DNA of 64,000 nt from Photorhabdus noenieputensis (lineage in GTDB: Bacteria > Pseudomonadota > Gammaproteobacteria > Enterobacterales > Enterobacteriaceae): positions 42,370 through 106,369 of the forward strand of contig NZ_RCWC01000015.1 of assembly GCF_018448935.1 (NCBI RefSeq). The letters are read 5' to 3'. Under the pieces are notes generated by a model. It was not told the DNA's origin, did not search any database, and was given only the letters and a program-made list of their open reading frames with translations. Positions 7,980 through 16,529 of this stretch are shown here, piece after piece (positions within the stretch are counted from its first letter, which is position 1; each line of letters starts with the position of its first letter). The position numbers were made by a program, and so were the translations under genes.

Positions 7980-8839
7980 AAAAAATAAGCATGATACTTA
8001 GCAATCCAAACTCATTTATCCATGCTCCTACTATCTTATATATAACAAATAGTTACGAATAGAACTTTATTAATGTCTAAAAAACACTCAACAGTATTAC
8101 ATATCAACAATACAGTACGCTTTATTTATAATTATCCGTGAAAACGAAAAAGAGTTGAGTAATTTACGGTATGAAATAACCAGTGAGACCATTTTCAATA
8201 TTTAATTTAACCATAACAAATATTTCTGAATAACAACCATCCAATTTTAAAGAATAAATAATTGACACTATATTCATCATTAATAACTATTTGATAAAAC
8301 GAAAACAAATCTACAATTTAAATTCCTAAATCACCTATTAATTGATATTTTTACTCTGTAAATATAAAAAACAATTACACATATAAAATTTATGATTGAA
8401 ATACTATTAATGATATTACAAGTTAAATTTTTATCTATGAAAATTCTAAAATAACAATGAGTTAATCTCATAATCAATTATGATAATTCAGGTATTTCAC
8501 CACCATAACTTCATCTAAATAACACCACTATTCTAATGGGCATTTATTTAAAATAAATTTGTCATCAGGCCAACAAAATAAACCAAAGCATAATAAAGGG
8601 TTACGTTGCGCACACGCATTTTAATGTTTAAATCGTCGTAAATAAACAATAAAATACTTTGCAATTTATTATTAAGGTAATAGTATTATCAGGTATCTTA
8701 TCTGTAATAAAATTATCCAAGTATAACATGATACACTTAATCAACTCTAATCATTATAAATATTAAACTAAAAATCAACATATGAAAATAATACTCAACA
8801 ATTTCGCTTATTTAAGAAGAAATCCCAAGGGAAATAAAA
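7980..8839. other. A+T-rich gene-free stretch
   Basis: These 860 bp are extremely A+T-rich by eye, with stop codons in every frame and no protein-like remnant I could recognise. It continues the composition of the glycosyltransferase gene that follows. It probably contains that gene's promoter and is the sort of DNA bound by H-NS (inference). Confidence 0.5.
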
Positions 8840-10138
8840 ATGAAAAATATAGTATCAAACAAAAAAATAGCGCCAGCAGTAATAGTCATTAATAGCAATT
8901 ACATATCAAATGATTATCGTTCTGGTTTTAAAGTTGGAGCGACATCATTCGCACTAAAAGTCGCTGATTATTTTATAAAAAGAAATTTACTTTCTGGCTT
9001 TATACTCTACAAAAGAGATGAATCATTAATTTCACCTAAAATAAACGAAGGTATAATTAAAGGTATAAAATGTATAAATATCTTTTTTAATTTCTCTATG
9101 AAAGTTGCAGATATAAGAAATATGCTAGAAAAATGTATTTCAATATTATCAATAAAAAATGATCAGACAGTTCCTGCAATAGTTTATTATCAAACAGATA
9201 CACTATTATCCTATCACCCTCCCCATATACCTTGTTGTATAACACATCATGGCCCTTTCGTAGAAGACTTTCAGCAACACTATTCTCTGGAAAAGACATA
9301 TGATGCTTTTGAAAATAAAAACAAGGCTCAACACCTTAATATTCAACAAATTAAAGGGATTGAAATATTAATTGATAAAAAATATTTTGTTTTCCAACAT
9401 TCAAAATTACAAGGTAATTTCCTACTCAAAAAAGGCATAAAACCAGACAATATCAAAAATATTAGCCCACCTATTTTCCTTGAAGAAAATACTGAATTGA
9501 ACATAGAAAATAAATATATTAATAATTTTATCAAAACTAATAAAGATGAATTATTATTGTTTACTGCGGTAGCCAGATTAGATTATTTTAAAAACATAGA
9601 ATTATTAATCAATTCCGCAATTGCTTTACTGGATAAAGGTATTCCCATTAAAATTTTCGTTGCAGGTGATGAAGAGAACAAAAATACCAGAAGGAATAAA
9701 CTGATATCTATGGTTCCTCCCAGATATCAGTCACAGTTTCTTATATCACCTAAGTTATCCCAAACGGAATTATTCAGCGTTTTCAATAAAATAAAAAATA
9801 AATCTATTTTTGTATGTACATCACGCTATGAAACCCTTGGTATTACACCATTAGAAGCTGCATTAAATGGCGTATGTACAATCTTACCCAATTTAAATTT
9901 AATTGAAGCAGCTTCTTATTTTTCTTCAGAGTATAAATTTACCTATAATATAGGTTCTCTTACTGAGAAAATAATATCAATATACGAAAAAAATCTATTT
10001 ACCACTAGTCAGCAGTTACAACACATAAGCTCTTTAATTTCAAAGACATGCTTCGAAGACAGTTTGGGGAAGGCATGGGAAGAAATCTCAATAAGTTATC
10101 TGGCAAACCAGAATTCCATCTCTGAGTATCTATCATAA
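8840..10138 (+). CDS. Glycosyltransferase, GT4 type
   Basis: This 432-residue protein has the two-lobed GT-B layout of retaining GT4 enzymes. The C-terminal lobe carries LLLFTAVARLDYFKNIELLI (about residues 230-255), IFVAGD, and the EX7E signature at E331 and E339 (ETLGITPLE) that binds the nucleotide-sugar. The N-terminal lobe has ITHHGPFVEDF. No signal peptide or membrane segment is seen. AAGGGA precedes the ATG. The codons are strongly A/T-biased compared with glnS and nagE on either side, which suggests horizontal acquisition. It stands alone without other polysaccharide genes, so the acceptor is unknown. The fold call is firm, the biological role open. Confidence 0.8.
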   Translation: MKNIVSNKKIAPAVIVINSNYISNDYRSGFKVGATSFALKVADYFIKRNLLSGFILYKRDESLISPKINEGIIKGIKCINIFFNFSMKVADIRNMLEKCISILSIKNDQTVPAIVYYQTDTLLSYHPPHIPCCITHHGPFVEDFQQHYSLEKTYDAFENKNKAQHLNIQQIKGIEILIDKKYFVFQHSKLQGNFLLKKGIKPDNIKNISPPIFLEENTELNIENKYINNFIKTNKDELLLFTAVARLDYFKNIELLINSAIALLDKGIPIKIFVAGDEENKNTRRNKLISMVPPRYQSQFLISPKLSQTELFSVFNKIKNKSIFVCTSRYETLGITPLEAALNGVCTILPNLNLIEAASYFSSEYKFTYNIGSLTEKIISIYEKNLFTTSQQLQHISSLISKTCFEDSLGKAWEEISISYLANQNSISEYLS

Positions 10139-10160
10139 CACTTAAGCTATTCACTAAATC

Positions 10161-10184
10161 AATGGGCACATACAGGTGCCCATT
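10161..10184 (+). terminator. Hairpin after glycosyltransferase gene
   Basis: AATGGGCAC and GTGCCCATT pair perfectly across a six-base loop, 22 bases after the stop. Only a weak T stretch follows, so termination may be partial. Confidence 0.45.
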
Positions 10185-10393
10185 CATAAAACCCTTATTA
10201 ATTTATCTGTTCTTCATAATCAAGTTTTATGTCATTCAATCTATTTCGATAGCCAAAAGCCATAAAATCAAATAAATCACTATGTTAATTCAATTGAAAA
10301 TTTGCCTCCGTTTACTACACACGACTTAATTTATGCAATTTTAAACAATATCGCTACAGTGATCACAATTACTCATTTATGTGTAGCTTTTTA

Positions 10394-10414
10394 TTATTTT
10401 TCAACTAAAAATAA
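10394..10414. promoter_or_regulatory. Candidate NagC operator upstream of nagE
   Basis: TTATTTTT and AAAAATAA flank a five-base centre, giving a symmetric A+T-rich site of 21 bp about 68 bp before nagE. Known NagC sites are long A+T-rich palindromes of this type. The preferred central CG is absent, so the call is tentative. A weak CRP-like AGTGA-N6-TTACT lies upstream near 10358-10373. Confidence 0.4.
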
Positions 10415-10481
10415 GTTGTATTGCTGTTGTTCATAGCGAGCTATTTTTTCAATAAAACATCCTACAACTAAGGTAAGCATT

Positions 10482-11996
10482 ATGGGTATATTCAACTATT
10501 TGCAGCGATTGGGAAAAGCATTAATGCTTCCCATTGCCACGCTTCCCGTGGCGGCGCTTTTGCTACGTTTCGGCCAACCCGACGTATTTAATATTCCTTT
10601 CATCGCCAGTGCTGGCGGTGGTATTTTCGAAAACCTGCCACTGCTATTTGCATTAGGTATCGCAGTGGGCTTAGCAAAAGATAATGCTGGCGCTGCTGCA
10701 CTGGCAGGCGTAGTTGGCTTTTTAGTACTCACTAAAGCCACGTCAGTCATAGACTCGACTATCAATATGTCTTTCTTCGCCGGTATTATCGCCGGTATTG
10801 TTGCCGGTCATTGTTATAACCGTTTTTCAGATACACGCTTGCCAGAGTTTCTTGCTTTCTTCGCAGGCAAGCGATTAGTCCCCATCATGACAGGCATTAT
10901 TTGTCTGTTCATTGCATGGATATGCGGCTATGTCTGGCCATATGTCCAACACGGTATTGATTCTTTTAGCCTTTTAGTATCAAAGAGCGGCATGGTCGGA
11001 TGGTTTACTTATGGTGTACTTAACCGCTCTCTCATTCCATTTGGTTTGCACTATATTCTGCACTCTGTTTTCTGGTTTAGTCTGGGTGACTGTCTGAAAA
11101 TTACTTATGATTTAGCCAGTTCTGTACATAATATCTGCCTGGCACCGGATGTTGTCCGTTCTCTGACCATTGGCGCAACGGTTCCAGGTATTGATGGCTC
11201 AACCATTACCCAAATAGCCACCGAGATGAGCCGCGGCGATTTGAACCGTTTCTTTGCCGGTGATCCACATGCCGGAGTTTACATGGCCTGGGCTTATCCC
11301 ATCTTTATGGGCGGTTTGCCCGGCGCAGCGCTGGCAATGTATTTCGCTGCACCAAAGGAACGTCGTCCTCAGATTGGCGGGATGCTATTCTCCGTCGCTT
11401 TGACAACATTCTTAACCGGTATAACTGAACCAATAGAATTCTCATTCTTATTCCTGGCACCAGCTTTATATGTTCTGCATGCAATATTGGCTGGAGTTAG
11501 CATGGTTATCGTCAATTCATTGGGTATTCTGCATGGCTTTGGATTCTCTGCCGGATTAATTGACCTTGTATTGAGCTGGGGTCTGGCAACCAAACCGTGG
11601 CTGTTAATCCCATTAATCGCCTTGTTCTTTGTGCTGTATTTTGTCTGTTTCACCCTCATGATTCGTATTTTTAACTTACGTACGCCAGGCCGCGAAATTG
11701 GAGAAACAATTCAAGCGACTTCCGCCACCCAAGATAATGAAGCAATCCAACATTACATTACCGCTCTTGGTGGCGCACAAAATATTCGTACAGTAGACGC
11801 CTGCATTACCCGTCTTCGCTTAACCGTTGAAGACAATACACAATTGGATGAACACAGGTTAAAACAATTAGGTGCAAAAGGTGTCCTGAAAATAGGTAAA
11901 CAGAGTGTTCAAGTTGTATTGGGACCCCAGGCAGAAAGCATTGCCGGGCAAATTCGCACCCAACTACTTTCAAGCAAGCCAAACAAAAGCTCATAG
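10482..11996 (+). CDS. nagE: PTS N-acetylglucosamine transporter, EIICB
   Basis: Inner-membrane permease that imports and phosphorylates N-acetylglucosamine to GlcNAc-6-phosphate. The first ~390 residues are the EIIC domain with about ten membrane segments and the GITEPIEFSFLF motif that lines the sugar site. Residues ~415-495 are the EIIB domain with the phospho-cysteine in VDACITRLRL. At 504 residues it lacks the C-terminal EIIA domain present in E. coli NagE (about 648 residues). It presumably takes phosphate from a separate EIIA such as Crr (inference). It is transcribed towards nagBAC, not away from it, and has its own terminator, so it is a monocistronic unit. Start ATG follows AAGG. 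Confidence 0.93.
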   Translation: MGIFNYLQRLGKALMLPIATLPVAALLLRFGQPDVFNIPFIASAGGGIFENLPLLFALGIAVGLAKDNAGAAALAGVVGFLVLTKATSVIDSTINMSFFAGIIAGIVAGHCYNRFSDTRLPEFLAFFAGKRLVPIMTGIICLFIAWICGYVWPYVQHGIDSFSLLVSKSGMVGWFTYGVLNRSLIPFGLHYILHSVFWFSLGDCLKITYDLASSVHNICLAPDVVRSLTIGATVPGIDGSTITQIATEMSRGDLNRFFAGDPHAGVYMAWAYPIFMGGLPGAALAMYFAAPKERRPQIGGMLFSVALTTFLTGITEPIEFSFLFLAPALYVLHAILAGVSMVIVNSLGILHGFGFSAGLIDLVLSWGLATKPWLLIPLIALFFVLYFVCFTLMIRIFNLRTPGREIGETIQATSATQDNEAIQHYITALGGAQNIRTVDACITRLRLTVEDNTQLDEHRLKQLGAKGVLKIGKQSVQVVLGPQAESIAGQIRTQLLSSKPNKSS

Positions 11997-12015
11997 CTAA
12001 AAACATTTTGAACTT

Positions 12016-12050
12016 AAAAGGGAACTCATCTCTCGTTCCCTTTTATTTTT
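12016..12050 (+). terminator. nagE terminator
   Basis: AAAAGGGAAC and GTTCCCTTTT form a stem with a nine-base loop followed by ATTTTT. It lies 20 bp after the nagE stop and separates nagE from nagBAC. Confidence 0.85.
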
Positions 12051-12135
12051 CTTGCAAAAATAAGATGACTTAATACGTGACAAAAACCATAAAATACATT
12101 ACTTTTCCATTAATTTTCTGGCTATTTTTTGCATC

Positions 12136-12155
12136 TTATTTTAAGATAAAAAATA
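12136..12155. promoter_or_regulatory. Candidate NagC operator upstream of nagB
   Basis: TTATTTTAAGATAAAAAATA is an imperfect A+T-rich palindrome similar to the site before nagE, about 120 bp upstream of nagB. In E. coli NagC loops DNA between the nagE and nagB operators. Here the two candidate sites are about 1.7 kb apart with nagE between them. Tentative. Confidence 0.35.
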
Positions 12156-12272
12156 TCTTTGAGGTACAGCATATCTCTGTCCATACAAATGATTTAGTAT
12201 TCGCACGATAAGAAGATTAGTTAATCAGCTAATTTATCCAACCGCTATAATTTCTTGTTTTAAGAGGCAATT

Positions 12273-13085
12273 ATGAGGCTGATCCCCCTAACGAATGCAA
12301 GTGACGTTGGTAAATGGTCCGCACACTATATCGTTAGCAAAATCAATGCATTTAACCCCACCGCCGAGCACCCTTTTATTTTGGGGTTACCAACCGGCAG
12401 CACACCACTGGCAACTTATAAAGAACTAATAGCTCTGCATAAAGCAGGGAAAGTCAGTTTTAAATATGTCGTGACATTCAATATGGACGAATATGTCGGT
12501 ATCGCCGAAAATCATCCACAAAGCTACCATAGGTTTATGTACCAAAATTTCTTTGATCATATTGATATTCCGAAAGAAAACATCAATCTGCTCAATGGTA
12601 ATGCCTCTGATGTCGAAGCGGAATGTCAACGTTATGAAGACAAAATTAAATCTTACGGTCAAATACATCTATTTATGGGCGGTGTCGGTAACGACGGTCA
12701 TATTGCTTTCAATGAACCGGCATCATCTCTGACTTCCCGTACACGCATTAAAACACTGACCGTAGAAACCCGCACAGCTAACTCCCGCTTCTTCGATAAT
12801 GATATTAATCAGGTGCCTAAATACGCCCTAACTGTAGGTGTAGGCACATTAATGGATGCAGAAGAAATTATGATCCTTGCAACCGGTCTAAATAAGGCCC
12901 AAGCCATTCAGGCGGCAATTGAAGGCAATGTCAACCATATGTGGACAATAAGCTGTCTGCAAATGCATCCTAAATCCATCATTGTTTGTGACGAACCGGC
13001 AACAATGGAATTGAAGGTAAAAACAGTCAAATACTTCTACCAACTGGAAGCAGAGATTATCGGCGAATTCGCCAGCAAACATTAA
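12273..13085 (+). CDS. nagB: Glucosamine-6-phosphate deaminase
   Basis: Converts glucosamine-6-phosphate to fructose-6-phosphate and ammonia, feeding amino sugars into glycolysis. The 270 residues (E. coli 266) carry the family motifs [24 protein letters not shown] (catalytic Asp) and [18 protein letters not shown] (catalytic His). The C-terminal residues involved in allosteric GlcNAc-6-P activation are also similar. AGAGG precedes the ATG. It is the first gene of nagBAC. Confidence 0.97.
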   Translation: MRLIPLTNASDVGKWSAHYIVSKINAFNPTAEHPFILGLPTGSTPLATYKELIALHKAGKVSFKYVVTFNMDEYVGIAENHPQSYHRFMYQNFFDHIDIPKENINLLNGNASDVEAECQRYEDKIKSYGQIHLFMGGVGNDGHIAFNEPASSLTSRTRIKTLTVETRTANSRFFDNDINQVPKYALTVGVGTLMDAEEIMILATGLNKAQAIQAAIEGNVNHMWTISCLQMHPKSIIVCDEPATMELKVKTVKYFYQLEAEIIGEFASKH

Positions 13086-13094
13086 GAATCTACA

Positions 13095-13120
13095 CAGCCT
13101 GATGCCTCTCTCGCAGGCTG
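13095..13120 (+). other. Intercistronic hairpin nagB-nagA
   Basis: CAGCCTG and CAGGCTG can pair across a 12-base loop in the 86-bp gap. No T-run follows, so it is more likely an mRNA-stabilising or processing stem than a terminator. Confidence 0.5.
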
Positions 13121-13171
13121 ATTACCGTCATTATCTTCAATCATCATCTCCCGATCCCATAGGAGGCTAAG

Positions 13172-14332
13172 ATGTATGCTTTAACCAACTGCATTATATA
13201 TACCGGTCACAACAGACTAGATGAGCATGCCGTTATCATTGCAGACGGCTTAATTAAACGAATTTGCCCAACACAAGAGTTACCCGAACAGATTGAAAAA
13301 CGTGATCTAAATGATGCAATTCTTTCCCCCGGCTTTATTGATCTACAAGTGAATGGCTGTGGCGGTGTTCAGTTCAGCGATCAGTTGGAAAATATTTCAG
13401 AAAAAACGCTGGCTATCATGCAAAGAACCAATGAACGCTCTGGCTGCACCAGTTACTTACCCACTCTGATTACCAGCACAGACGAATTGATGATGGCCTC
13501 TGTTGAAGTAATGCGCACTTATCTTAAGCATAATCAGCATCAGGCTTTAGGACTGCATCTGGAAGGGCCTTATCTCAATCCGGTAAAGAAAGGTACTCAT
13601 AATCCAGAGCTTATCCGTAAGCCTACATCTGAAATGATAAATTTCCTGTGCGATAACGCTGATGTCATTACTAAGTTAACCCTGGCACCAGAAATGGTTG
13701 AACAAAAATATATTCAGCAGTTGGTAGAGGCCGGTATTGTTGTTTCTGCCGGTCATTCAAATGCTAGTTATGAAGAAGCTCGGCAAGGATTCCAAAACGG
13801 AATTACTATCTCAACCCATCTTTATAATGCCATGCCAGCTATTTCAGGCCGTCAACCTGGCTTGATTGGCGCTATCTTTGATACACCTGAAATCTATGCT
13901 GGAATCATCGCTGATGGCTTACACGTTTCATGGCCAAATATTCGTAATACTAAACGTTTGAAAAATGATAAATTAATTTTGGTAACGGATGCGACGGCTC
14001 CAGCTGGGCTTGATCCCGCCACTTGTGAAATGGAGCATTTCACCTTCGCAGGTAAGACCATATACTATCGCAACGGATTATGTGTTGATCAAAACGGCGT
14101 TCTAAGTGGCTCCTCTCTCACTATGATAGATGCCGTTAAAAATAGTGTTGAACATGTTGGTATTGCACTGGATGAAGCACTGAGGATGGCAACTCTCTAC
14201 CCTGCTCGCGCAATTGGCGTTGATAAATATCTTGGTACCGTTGAAACCGGGAAAATCGCTAACCTCAGTGTTTTCAGTCACGACTTTAAAATCCGCAAGA
14301 CCATTGTTAACGGAAAAGAAACTGAACTTTGA
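13172..14332 (+). CDS. nagA: N-acetylglucosamine-6-phosphate deacetylase
   Basis: Amidohydrolase that removes the acetyl group from GlcNAc-6-phosphate, making the substrate of NagB. The 386 residues (E. coli 382) include the metal-binding segments [10 protein letters not shown] and [12 protein letters not shown], the loop [16 protein letters not shown], and the catalytic aspartate in [17 protein letters not shown] stands seven bases before the ATG. It is followed after 15 bp by nagC, so the three genes are one operon. Confidence 0.97.
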   Translation: MYALTNCIIYTGHNRLDEHAVIIADGLIKRICPTQELPEQIEKRDLNDAILSPGFIDLQVNGCGGVQFSDQLENISEKTLAIMQRTNERSGCTSYLPTLITSTDELMMASVEVMRTYLKHNQHQALGLHLEGPYLNPVKKGTHNPELIRKPTSEMINFLCDNADVITKLTLAPEMVEQKYIQQLVEAGIVVSAGHSNASYEEARQGFQNGITISTHLYNAMPAISGRQPGLIGAIFDTPEIYAGIIADGLHVSWPNIRNTKRLKNDKLILVTDATAPAGLDPATCEMEHFTFAGKTIYYRNGLCVDQNGVLSGSSLTMIDAVKNSVEHVGIALDEALRMATLYPARAIGVDKYLGTVETGKIANLSVFSHDFKIRKTIVNGKETEL

Positions 14333-14347
14333 CGGACTAAATAGCTG

Positions 14348-15571
14348 ATGAGTTATAACAACACACAAAAACAAATTGGTAATATTGACCTTGTAAAGCA
14401 ACTTAACGGAGCCGTGGTATATCGGCTGATTGATCAACAAGGGCCAATCTCTCGCATTCAAATTGCTGAACAAAGTCAGCTTGCGCCAGCCAGTGTGACT
14501 AAAATTACTCGTCAGTTACTCGAACGGGGCTTGATTAAAGAAGTCGATCAACAAGCCTCTACCGGAGGCCGCCGCGCCATTTCCATCGTTACAGAAAATC
14601 GTCACTTCCACACTATCGGTGTCCGCCTTGGCCGCCATGATGCTACTCTCGCTCTTTATGATATGAGCGGCAGGGCCTTAGTTGAAGAACATTATCCACT
14701 GCCTGAAGCGACTCAACAAAAAGTTGAAAACCGGCTCATCAACGCAATAGAAAACTTTATTCAACAAAATCAACGCAGGATACGCGAACTCATCGCCATT
14801 TCAGTTATCCTGCCTGGATTAGTTGACCCAGATACCGGCATCGTCCGATATATGCCTCATATTAAAGTGACTCACTGGACTCTGGTCGATAATTTGAAAA
14901 AGCATTTCAACATTACCTGTTTTGTTGGTCATGATATTCGCAGTTTGGCATTGGCTGAACACTATTTCGGCGCTACCCGTGATTGTGAAGACTCAATATT
15001 GGTACGTATCCATCGAGGTACCGGTGCCGGGGTAATTATCAACAACCAGATACTTCTCAATAATAGAGGAAACTTAGGCGAAATTGGTCACATTCAAATT
15101 GATCCACTCGGTGAACGTTGTCACTGCGGCAATTTTGGCTGCCTGGAAACTATCGCCGCTAACTCAGCGATAGAAGCGCGAGTTCAGCATCAATTAAAGC
15201 AAGGTTTTCCAAGCCAGCTAACATTGAATAATTGCAATATCAGAGCTATCTGCCAAGCCGCCAATCAAAATGATCCACTAGCCTCCGAAGTGATAAAAAG
15301 CGTCGGCCATTACCTCGGCAAAGCCATCTCTATCGCGATTAATTTATTTAACCCACAGAAGGTTGTGCTAGCGGGAGAAATTACTGAAGCTCAGAAAGTG
15401 CTCTTACCCGCTATTCAAAGTTGTATCAACTCTCAGGTTTTGAAAGAATTTCGTCAAGATCTGCCAATTGTTGTCTCTGAATTAGTCCACTGTTCTGCTA
15501 TTGGTGCCTTCGCTCTGACTAAACGTGCTATGCTTAACGGTGTCCTATTACAACACTTACTCGAAGGGTAA
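14348..15571 (+). CDS. nagC: N-acetylglucosamine repressor, ROK family
   Basis: Represses nag genes and is induced by GlcNAc-6-phosphate. The 407-residue protein (E. coli 406) has an N-terminal winged helix (QLNGAVVYRLIDQQGPISRI, then QIAEQSQLAPASVTKITRQL) and a C-terminal ROK sugar-binding domain with the zinc site CHCGNFGCLE. The strong similarity to E. coli NagC supports the symbol and the search for NagC operators before nagE and nagB. In E. coli nagD follows; here the next feature is the tRNA operon, so nagD is missing from this locus. Confidence 0.96.
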   Translation: MSYNNTQKQIGNIDLVKQLNGAVVYRLIDQQGPISRIQIAEQSQLAPASVTKITRQLLERGLIKEVDQQASTGGRRAISIVTENRHFHTIGVRLGRHDATLALYDMSGRALVEEHYPLPEATQQKVENRLINAIENFIQQNQRRIRELIAISVILPGLVDPDTGIVRYMPHIKVTHWTLVDNLKKHFNITCFVGHDIRSLALAEHYFGATRDCEDSILVRIHRGTGAGVIINNQILLNNRGNLGEIGHIQIDPLGERCHCGNFGCLETIAANSAIEARVQHQLKQGFPSQLTLNNCNIRAICQAANQNDPLASEVIKSVGHYLGKAISIAINLFNPQKVVLAGEITEAQKVLLPAIQSCINSQVLKEFRQDLPIVVSELVHCSAIGAFALTKRAMLNGVLLQHLLEG

Positions 15572-15655
15572 TGTCATTTTTTGTTGGTTTTGTCAGCAAA
15601 ATGATTATATGCCAAACAAACAGGCGACTTTAAGCAGATTTCGAGAAAAAAGCAG

Positions 15656-15684
15656 TTGACGCATTTAGCTGATATACGCATAAT
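15656..15684 (+). promoter_or_regulatory. Promoter of the tRNA operon
   Basis: TTGACG (15656-15661) and CATAAT (15679-15684) are separated by exactly 17 bp. They are followed by the G+C-rich discriminator GCGCCCCGC, typical of stringently controlled stable-RNA promoters. The first tRNA begins about 38 bp downstream. Confidence 0.85.
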
Positions 15685-15722
15685 GCGCCCCGCAACGCCG
15701 ATGAAGGTAATGCAAAAAAGAT

Positions 15723-15799
15723 GGCTACGTAGCTCAGCTGGTTAGAGCACAGCACTCATAATGCTGGGGTCACAGGTTCGATTCCCGTCGTAGCCACCA
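15723..15799 (+). tRNA. metT: tRNA-Met(CAT)
   Basis: A 77-nt cloverleaf with encoded CCA. The acceptor stem is GGCTACG/CGTAGCC, the anticodon CAT is at 15757-15759, and the T loop is TTCGATT. It is identical to the copy at 16175. It corresponds to elongator metT of the E. coli metT-leuW-glnUW-metU-glnVX operon. Confidence 0.96.
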
Positions 15800-15804
15800 T
15801 CTTT

Positions 15805-15889
15805 GCGGGAGTGGCGAAATTGGTAGACGCACCAGATTTAGGTTCTGGCGCCGCAAGGTGTGCGAGTTCAAGTCTCGCCTCCCGCACCA
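15805..15889 (+). tRNA. leuW: tRNA-Leu(TAG)
   Basis: An 85-nt class II tRNA with long variable arm and encoded CCA. The acceptor stem is GCGGGAG/CTCCCGC and the anticodon TAG is at 15839-15841. It lies five bases after tRNA-Met. Confidence 0.96.
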
Positions 15890-15917
15890 TTCATTCATCG
15901 AGTTGTCGTTATTCAGA

Positions 15918-15992
15918 TGGGGTATCGCCAAGCGGTAAGGCACCAGGTTTTGATCCTGGCATTCCCAGGTTCGAATCCTGGTACCCCAGCCA
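15918..15992 (+). tRNA. glnU: tRNA-Gln(TTG)
   Basis: A 75-nt tRNA with encoded CCA. The acceptor stem is TGGGGTA/TACCCCA and the anticodon stem-loop is CCAGG-TTTTGAT-CCTGG. It differs by one base (ATTCC against ATCCC in the variable region) from the copy at 16045. Confidence 0.96.
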
Positions 15993-16044
15993 TAATCTTG
16001 ATAACACAATTCTGACAACATGTTGTACAGTGACTACTTTCAGT

Positions 16045-16119
16045 TGGGGTATCGCCAAGCGGTAAGGCACCAGGTTTTGATCCTGGCATCCCCAGGTTCG
16101 AATCCTGGTACCCCAGCCA
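16045..16119 (+). tRNA. glnW: tRNA-Gln(TTG), second copy
   Basis: A 75-nt tRNA with the same acceptor and anticodon stems as the previous copy and encoded CCA. It has one C/T difference next to the T stem. Confidence 0.96.
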
Positions 16120-16174
16120 TTAACTGAATGTTGCTCACTAATCGTTTTGCAGTAAATTTTCTCGCTTCAAAAAA

Positions 16175-16251
16175 GGCTACGTAGCTCAGCTGGTTAGAGC
16201 ACAGCACTCATAATGCTGGGGTCACAGGTTCGATTCCCGTCGTAGCCACCA
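16175..16251 (+). tRNA. metU: tRNA-Met(CAT), second copy
   Basis: A 77-nt exact duplicate of the tRNA at 15723. It lies six bases before the last tRNA of the operon. Confidence 0.96.
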
Positions 16252-16257
16252 CTCAAT

Positions 16258-16332
16258 TGGGGTATCGCCAAGCGGTAAGGCACCGGATTCTGATTCCGGC
16301 ATTCCCAGGTTCGAATCCTGGTACCCCAGCCA
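16258..16332 (+). tRNA. glnV: tRNA-Gln(CTG)
   Basis: A 75-nt tRNA with the glutamine acceptor stem, but with CCGGA-TTCTGAT-TCCGG as anticodon arm, giving anticodon CTG. It is the last gene of the operon. E. coli has a further copy (glnX) that is absent here. Confidence 0.96.
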
Positions 16333-16388
16333 TATTTATCAATGTGTTACGTGAAGTGACATGTTGAAAAAGAATATACATGTACAAG

Positions 16389-16410
16389 CCCGCCGAAAGG
16401 TGGTTTTTTT
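16389..16410 (+). terminator. tRNA operon terminator
   Basis: CCGCC and GGTGG flank a GAAA tetraloop and are followed by a run of seven T's, about 57 bp after the last tRNA. Confidence 0.85.
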
Positions 16411-16529
16411 GTTTTCCAGCCCTCTATCTTTTCTTGCTTGCCAATTAGCTACATACAAAGAAAAGCAAATTGTCCACGCCATAAACAGATTTACGACGTG
16501 TTTGTGATCTTCATTACCAACCTATACGG

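Noticed and set aside
15770..16065. Frames overlapping the tRNA cluster on both strands
   Set aside because: They read through mature tRNA-Leu and tRNA-Gln genes; the structure is explained by the tRNAs.
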